This document shows, in pieces, positions 58,985 to 64,000 of a DNA stretch of 64,000 nucleotides (its first letter is position 1; each line of letters opens with the position of its first letter). Under the pieces are notes generated by a model. The model was not told the origin of the DNA. It saw only the letters and a list, made by a program, of their open reading frames with translations, and did no database searches. The stretch covers positions 2,347,815-2,411,814 of the forward strand of contig NW_017804009.1 in NCBI RefSeq assembly GCF_001625305.1. Direction: 5' to 3'. The position numbers and the translations under genes were made by a program. The stretch is from Branchiostoma belcheri. Lineage: Eukaryota > Chordata > Leptocardii > Amphioxiformes > Branchiostomatidae.

Positions 58985-59342
58985 CACGTGACTCCGTGAG
59001 CAGTGGATCATAGGTTGCAGAAAGTCTGTGGCGCCCCCCGTATCTGTTGAGGGATGGCTGTAAAGCCCTGATGTAGATGGCCTCTTTAATCCCTCGTGCA
59101 AAAAAGTCCGGTTCTGTGTCCAAGATTTTTACTTTGTCCAGTGAGACTGAATGTCCAGGGGATTCTATATGTATATGTTGTGAAACCTCAGAGGTAGTTG
59201 AGCTAGGTCGTTTGTGTTCTAGGAACCTAGCCTTGAGCGATCTTTCAGTTTCTCCGATATAGGTTTCCTTACATGGGCCCTTGGAATTCTGTCCTTGACA
59301 CTGTATGTGGTACACCACCCCACAAAGCGGTGGATTGCTCAT
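58985..59342 (-). CDS. GIY-YIG endonuclease domain of a Penelope-like retroelement (fragment)
   Basis: An open - strand frame of about 119 codons before it enters the terminal arm. Motifs: GVVYHIQC (the GIY strand), CKETYIGETERSLKARFLEHKR (the YIG strand and catalytic Arg region), VSQHIHIESPGHS, then DFFARGIKEAIYIRALQPSLNRYGG with the conserved Glu. The family uses this nuclease to nick target DNA for reverse transcription. The reverse transcriptase that should precede it is missing, so the copy is dead on its own. The first Met is not a true start; the frame is a truncated 3' part. Confidence 0.88.
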
Positions 59343-59387
59343 TCCTTGAAAAAAGACTGGAGTTGTACAGTCGAAAATTTGGGTGAG
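59338..59387 (+). ncRNA. Hammerhead-like fold, third subfamily, right arm
   Basis: Same fold on the + strand with GAAA intact and AATT/T at the cleavage site (AUU-type NUH); the core TTGAAAA deviates at C3 and G8. Confidence 0.4.
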
Positions 59388-59979
59388 TCCAATTTTTGTT
59401 GTGTTGGAAATTACAGTTTAAACTTACTTCATAATGACTTCTACCAACACAGATGAACTTTCAAGATACACGTAGGCCTACTTGCTTATATGTTCAACAA
59501 TTAAAACTAGCTTAAATAACATAAATAAATACACAAACACACCTAGAAAAAGCATCAAAGTATGCATTTTATGGTTGTAAAAACAGATTAGGGCTACCAA
59601 GCTGTCCTGCCACTAGAAGGCCCCTTTAAGGACGACGGACTAATCTACAATAGTGTCGCCAGAAAAGGCTAGAGAAGACCTCCGAACAGAGCAACAGTTT
59701 GATGATGGCCTTCCCAGACCCTATCAACCGAGAAGCAAACAAATACAACAATTCAAGGCTCTTGCCTCGGACTTGACGTCCAAAGTGTCAGCACAAAAAA
59801 ACTCAATTACTGGTGCTTCTCGGTTGGGACAATGGAATTTTATCATACGCAAACCATAGCCTATAGATGGTTCCAGCTTTGTAGCTGGACCAAAGCTGAG
59901 CACAGTACATACTGTCATACATTGCACTACAGGGCAATATGAAGGGAATGCGCTCAGGTGTTAGAAGACATGTTTACAA

Positions 59980-60166
59980 CTTCTGATCCAACAAAAATGG
60001 TTCTTACCTAGACCTTTTGGCCAGTCACTCTGGTCTTCCTCAGTAGACTGACCTAGTGAGGCTCGTCACGTGGCTTCTCTGAAGTGTGACGTCAACACGG
60101 TCAAAGTTATTTGGTAGACGATGTCGGCCCCAATCGCGGTTGAGTGAAGGGATATTGGCTCTGATG
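59980..60166 (-). mobile_element. Penelope-like element 3' fragment
   Basis: Terminal fold plus the last codons of the GIY-YIG frame (complement of GTAGACGATGTCGGCCCC). Imperfect flanks (AGAAGACAT / AGAAGATAT) may be an old duplication. Confidence 0.7.
60005..60052 (-). ncRNA. Hammerhead-ribozyme-like motif (degenerate)
   Basis: CTGAGGA core, stem II GACCAG/CTGGCC, AAAA in place of GAAA, stem I GTCTA/TAGGT. Confidence 0.4.
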
Positions 60167-60635
60167 TAAGAAGATATTACGTGTGTTTTTTAATTTATAT
60201 ATATATATTCCCATATTCAAAATAACGTTGCTACATGTAATGGAATCATAGACTTGAGAAACTCTTGAGTTACTGTATATTCCTTTTACATTACCCCTAA
60301 TTATCACGAGTATAAGGTATGATTTATATACGATTTAAGTACTCATGTTACCAGTACGTTGATTTATGTTATTATTTGTTATTTATTTTTATATTTTTGT
60401 ATGCTCCCATAGAAATCATTTTAATGACTGATGGGGCAACTCACCTGCTTTCAAGATGAATAAATAAAACATTCGATGCACAATAAAGAGTAGAGTGTTT
60501 TGCTTACCCACTGTTAAATTGATGGATCATCGGGCGAGTACCAGGTTGCTAAGACGGGTCAGGCGTGAAACAGCAGATGAAATGAAGTATACTCACCCAG
60601 CGTCTCGATTCGGTTTAAGGTTAAATGTAATTTAC

Positions 60636-61309
60636 GGTAAGGCCACACCAAGTAATACTTATGGATGACGTCCACTCGAGACCCCAAATCTAATGCGAGA
60701 GGGCGAAAAAAAACAAGATGTCTAGATTTAGAATATGCTAAGGGACGACAAATGTTAGGGCACAAATTGAAAAGAGAACACAAAGTAACAACCAACAAGT
60801 CTATTATTCGCCATGAAAACAGCAATAAATCAATGGATCAGCAGTTGTCGTCCTGTCTTCCTCATATTTCACGAGTTTTACGTTAATCTTACGATTTACA
60901 GCAATCTCCGTGACTTTTTTTTATTTACTTCATCGGTCACCTCAAAACTAGGCTTAAGGGAACTACTTAAAATGTTTTGGGTTACAGAACTGCCAGGGAG
61001 GACAGATGTTTGTTGACCTTGTATGTAGACTTGAAGAGTTTAAGGTTATTCTCATAGGGGAAGCAATCACGAGGTAGCTTATTCCAAAGTGATGTTGTTC
61101 TTGGAAAAAAGCTTTCAGCATGGAACTCCCTTATAAGAGGTGGTGAATGGAGGAAGAAAGGGTAATTTGCTTCGGTGGAAGTGGCAAGACGTGTCCTTGT
61201 TGAGAGTTTTAGAAGTTGGGGCCCTAGCGAATGAAGTTCCACAGAGCATTTCTTGTTTTATATTCTGGCAACAGGCCGTCTTCCATCCGTTACTTGGTGT
61301 GGCCTTACC
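60636..61309. mobile_element. Inverted-repeat element split by a LINE
   Basis: Ends GGTAAGGCCACACCAAGTAA at 60636 and its complement at 61290-61309; the similarity continues about 14 bp inward (TGGA-GACG). No target duplication was settled. Most of the interior is the LINE at 60914-61250. Confidence 0.68.
60914..61250 (-). mobile_element. LINE 3' end, second family (minus strand)
   Basis: The - strand reads MELHSLGPQLLKLSTRTRLA, FFPRTTSLWNKLPRDCFP and HLSSLAVL, closely matching the copy at 22577-23056. It ends with the same GACCGATGAAGTAAATAAA tail. Confidence 0.85.
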
Positions 61310-61527
61310 TTGCTCCGGAGGTGTTCGTTGATTCAGATAAGAGAGTAATCCTTAATCCTGAAGGGCTACCCTGGAACTAAGACGGGATATCATTTTACCA
61401 GGAACGGGAGAAAGTGTTCATTTATCTTCACTTGATTCCTTCTACCTCAAGCTCCTGCGTCACAAATGGGTAATTACGATGCTATCTATGGGGCCATTTC
61501 ACCTTTTAGCGGCAGTTACTTTGATAC

Positions 61528-62990
61528 ATTCGATTGCCAGCCTGTTTTTTGGACATCATTTCTCGTTTCAAATGACAGCAGTCTAAAACCATGTCGGGCG
61601 TATTAGAGTTAAAACAGGACGAAAGACAACTTTAGTATTGTCGGTCTACATCTACGATTGTAGGTCTGTTTTTTGGGACATCATTTTTTGTTTCAAATGA
61701 CAGCAGACCAAAACCATGCCTTCCGTATTAGTTCACAAAATAGGACTAAAGAAACTGTAGTATTGTCTTTCTACCTTTACGATTGCCAGCCTGTTTTTTT
61801 GGACATCATTTCTCGTTTCAAATGACAGCAGTCTGAAACCATGTCGGTCGTATTAGCGTTAAAACAGGACGAAAGACAACTTAAGTATTGTCGGTCTACA
61901 TCTACGATTGTAGGTCTGTTTTTTGGGACATCATTTTTTGTTTCAAACGACAGCTAGCAGACCAAAACCATGCCTTCCGTATTAGTTCACAAAATAGGAC
62001 GAAAGAAACTATAGTATTGTCTTTCTACCTTAACGATTGCAGGCCTGTTTTTGGGGACATCATTTTTCGTTCCAAATGACAGCAGTCTGAAACCATATCG
62101 GTCGTATTAGCGCACAAAAAAAGACAAAAGACAACTTTAGTGGTGTCGTTCTACATCTACGATTGCAGGTCTGTTTTTTGGGACATCATTTTTCGTTCCA
62201 AATGACAGCAGACCGAACGCATGTCGGTCGTATTAGCGTAGAAACAGGACGAATGACAACTTTAGTATTGCCACTCTACATTTACGATTGCCAGCCTGCT
62301 TTTTGGGGACATCATTTTTCGTTTCAAATGGCAGCTGACCGAAACCATGTCGGTCGTATTAGCGTTAAAAAACGGACGAAAGACAACTTTAATATTGTCG
62401 TTCGACATCTACGATTGCAGGCCTGTTTTTGGGACATAATTTTTCGTTTCGAATGACAGCGGGCCGAAACCATGTCGATCGTATTAGCGTAAAAAGCAGG
62501 ACGAAAGACAACTTCAGTATTGTCGTTTTACATCTACGATTGCAGGCCTGTTTTTTGGGACATTATTTTCCGTTTCAAATGACAGCAGTCTGAAACCATG
62601 TCGGTCATATTAGCGTAAAAAACAAGACGAAAGACAACTTCAGTATTGTCGTTTTACATCTACGATTGCAGGCCTGTTTTTGGGACATCATTTTTCGTTC
62701 CAAATGACAGCAGATCGAACGCATGTCGGTCGTATTAGCGTAGAAACAGGACGAAAGACAACTTTAGTATTGCCACTCTACATTTACGATTGCAGGCCTG
62801 CTTTTTGGGGACATCATTTTTCGTTTCAAATGGCAGCAGACCGAAACCATGTCGGTCGTATTAGCGTTAAAAAAAACGGACGAAAGACAACTTTAATATT
62901 GCCGTTCGACATCTACGATTGCGACATCTACCTGCTTTTAGGACCTCATTTTTCTTTTTAAATGACAGCAGCTTGATAACATGTCCCCCG
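61528..62990. repeat. Satellite, about 125 bp x 12
   Basis: CGATTGCAGGCCTGTTTTTTGG...ACATCATTTTTCGTTTCAAATG...ACCATGTCGGTCGTATTAGC repeats with starts near 61528, 61653, 61779, 61905, 62033, 62159, 62284, 62410, 62535, 62664, 62785 and 62911. Frames with a repeating 42-residue peptide arise where units are 126 bp and break elsewhere. Confidence 0.93.
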
Positions 62991-63109
62991 TATTAGCGCT
63001 CACAACAAGACGAAAGAAACTTTTTATTCTACATCTATGACTATGTTGATGAAGGTTAGACATCCAGGTAAACAATACTCAAAGGAAATTAAGAGTCTAA
63101 TACCTGATA

Positions 63110-63595
63110 AATTACGGAGATTGCCCGGACGTTTCGAGTGACATCCATTTGCTCATATATATATATGTATAATCAACGAGTTCTTTTATTAATTAGTGAT
63201 GTTCCAACATAGTAGAGCTACAGCATCTCAATGGCAATTCCCTATGTTCCTTACTACTTCGAGGGTCCACATCACTCTCACACCTACAAAACAATAATTT
63301 TTTTGATGTAGTTCAAGACTTCATTTACTGTACGGGTAGATTCTCGTAATTGATAGATCACCAACGTGCCTTGACTGTATTTATCTTGGTTTTATCCACC
63401 TTGTCATTATGCATGTATCTTGTCAATGTGTTTTATACTCAATGTGTGTTCTTGAGTAGAAGGTGTCAAATAAGCAACTTTTACTTTTTGCCTCATACTC
63501 AATAGATATATGTGAATGAAATAATGATAAAAAAAATAGTGATGCTAAAGAGTGGTGGATGTCACTTGAAACGTCCGGGAAGCATCTCCGTAATT
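63110..63595. mobile_element. Penelope-like-type inverted arms around a retroposed repeat
   Basis: TTACGGAGA...CCCGGACGTTTC...GTGACATCCA on the left and its complement on the right (63557-63595). The right arm keeps GAAACGTC and a stem AGTG/CACT. The repeat shared with 37.4 kb sits between (63208-63535). Confidence 0.6.
63208..63535 (+). mobile_element. Poly(A)-ended retroposed repeat, copy 2
   Basis: Matches 37415-37742. TAGTGATG occurs just before the left edge and just after the poly(A), a possible target duplication. Confidence 0.68.
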
Positions 63596-64000
63596 TTACC
63601 AGTGGTGCAGTTTTAATTTTCTATGAGTACATCTATGACTGTTGACAACACTGTCATATTCCTACCGGTCAAAGTTAGAGGTACGCGTTTTGCTTTGCAA
63701 ATGGCTCGGAAATCAATAAACCAAGCGATGCGTGGACGATGCAGCGAGAATCTTACGCCCGAGGAAGGATATTTGGAATACCTTAACTAATCCTCCTCAA
63801 AGTGTGAGTGGAATAAAGTATATCTCCCAGAGATTGCCCAAAGCAGTCGTGAATTCTTGGAGTGGTTTCAACAATAGACGTTTTTGTTTGCTTGTTTATT
63901 TGTTTGTTTTTTGTTTCTTAAGGAAGCTCCAAGTAGTGACAATACAACCACTAATCTGGAGTCTTGTTACATAAAAATCCATACATTATAACTATTATTT
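63596..64000. other. Unique-looking sequence, no exon recognised
   Basis: An open frame at 63732-63974 has no recognisable motif, and the next receptor exon is not here. Confidence 0.4.

Larger units (their letters stand above)
58857..59466 (-). mobile_element. Penelope-like element with inverted terminal arms and 13-bp target duplication
   Basis: TACACGTAGGCCT flanks the copy exactly (58844-58856, 59467-59479). About 100-bp inverted arms (58861-58965, 59331-59432) bracket a GIY-YIG reading frame. This is the layout of a 5'-truncated Penelope-like element with inverted terminal repeats. Confidence 0.88.

Noticed and set aside
59653..59859. 68-codon frame after the Penelope-like copy
   Set aside because: No recognisable motif and no link to the receptor exons.
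61888..62961. Open frames encoding a repeating peptide of about 42 residues (FSFQMAADRNHVGRISVK type)
   Set aside because: They arise from the 125-126 bp satellite, break whenever a unit is not 126 bp, lack a conserved start, and differ in frame along the array.
63732..63974. Candidate next exon of the glutamate receptor
   Set aside because: The peptide lacks the expected class C continuation (aromatic-rich segment and cysteines) and has no acceptor in the right phase.

Overview
The window is animal nuclear DNA, most plausibly from a lancelet (Branchiostoma-like cephalochordate). Seen directly: no bacterial-style gene packing, GT-AG introns over 10 kb long, three assembly gaps, and a dense mix of short, diverged mobile-element copies (tRNA-headed SINEs, 5'-truncated LINEs, Penelope-like elements, many inverted-repeat elements, local satellites). 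The species is an inference; another invertebrate deuterostome is possible.

Only one host gene is convincing: the 5' part of a group III metabotropic glutamate receptor on the + strand. Exon 1 (31536-32036) holds the signal peptide and first part of lobe 1 of the glutamate-binding domain. Exon 2 (43710-43926) and exon 3 (58224-58505) continue through residue 333. The splice phases join perfectly (0, then 1), and every glutamate-contact residue encoded so far matches the group III pattern. Introns are 11.67 kb and 14.30 kb, and the remaining exons (rest of the ligand domain, cysteine-rich region, seven-helix domain) must lie beyond 64000.

Layout. 1-31 kb is intergenic: an inverted SINE pair, a 1.84-kb GC-rich terminal-inverted-repeat element, a full-length SINE (2.96 kb), a Harbinger-like element (5.4 kb), local tandem duplications, a hAT-like element carrying a nested 500-bp insertion (10.4-11.2 kb), LINE tails, a SINE interrupted by a TA-flanked element (15-16.1 kb), a satellite (16.3 kb), microsatellites (17.5 kb), and several LINE 3' ends (14, 18, 20-24.8 kb). 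32-43.7 kb (intron 1) carries inverted-repeat elements right behind the exon 1 donor, a 942-bp gap, Penelope-like remnants with hammerhead-like motifs, a 203-bp palindromic element with 16-bp direct repeats, a satellite with higher-order structure, and LINE tails. 43.9-58.2 kb (intron 2) carries a SINE interrupted by a Mutator-like element, two satellites (47.2-50.7 kb), TTAA-flanked elements, more LINE tails, and a mini Penelope-like insertion. Past exon 3 lie a Penelope-like copy with a readable GIY-YIG endonuclease end, nested inverted-repeat/LINE elements, and a 125-bp satellite (61.5-63.0 kb).

The most interesting signal not explained by an ordinary gene list is a set of hammerhead-ribozyme-like folds at the ends of at least three Penelope-like subfamilies. 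Their stems I, II and III differ in sequence but keep their pairing.
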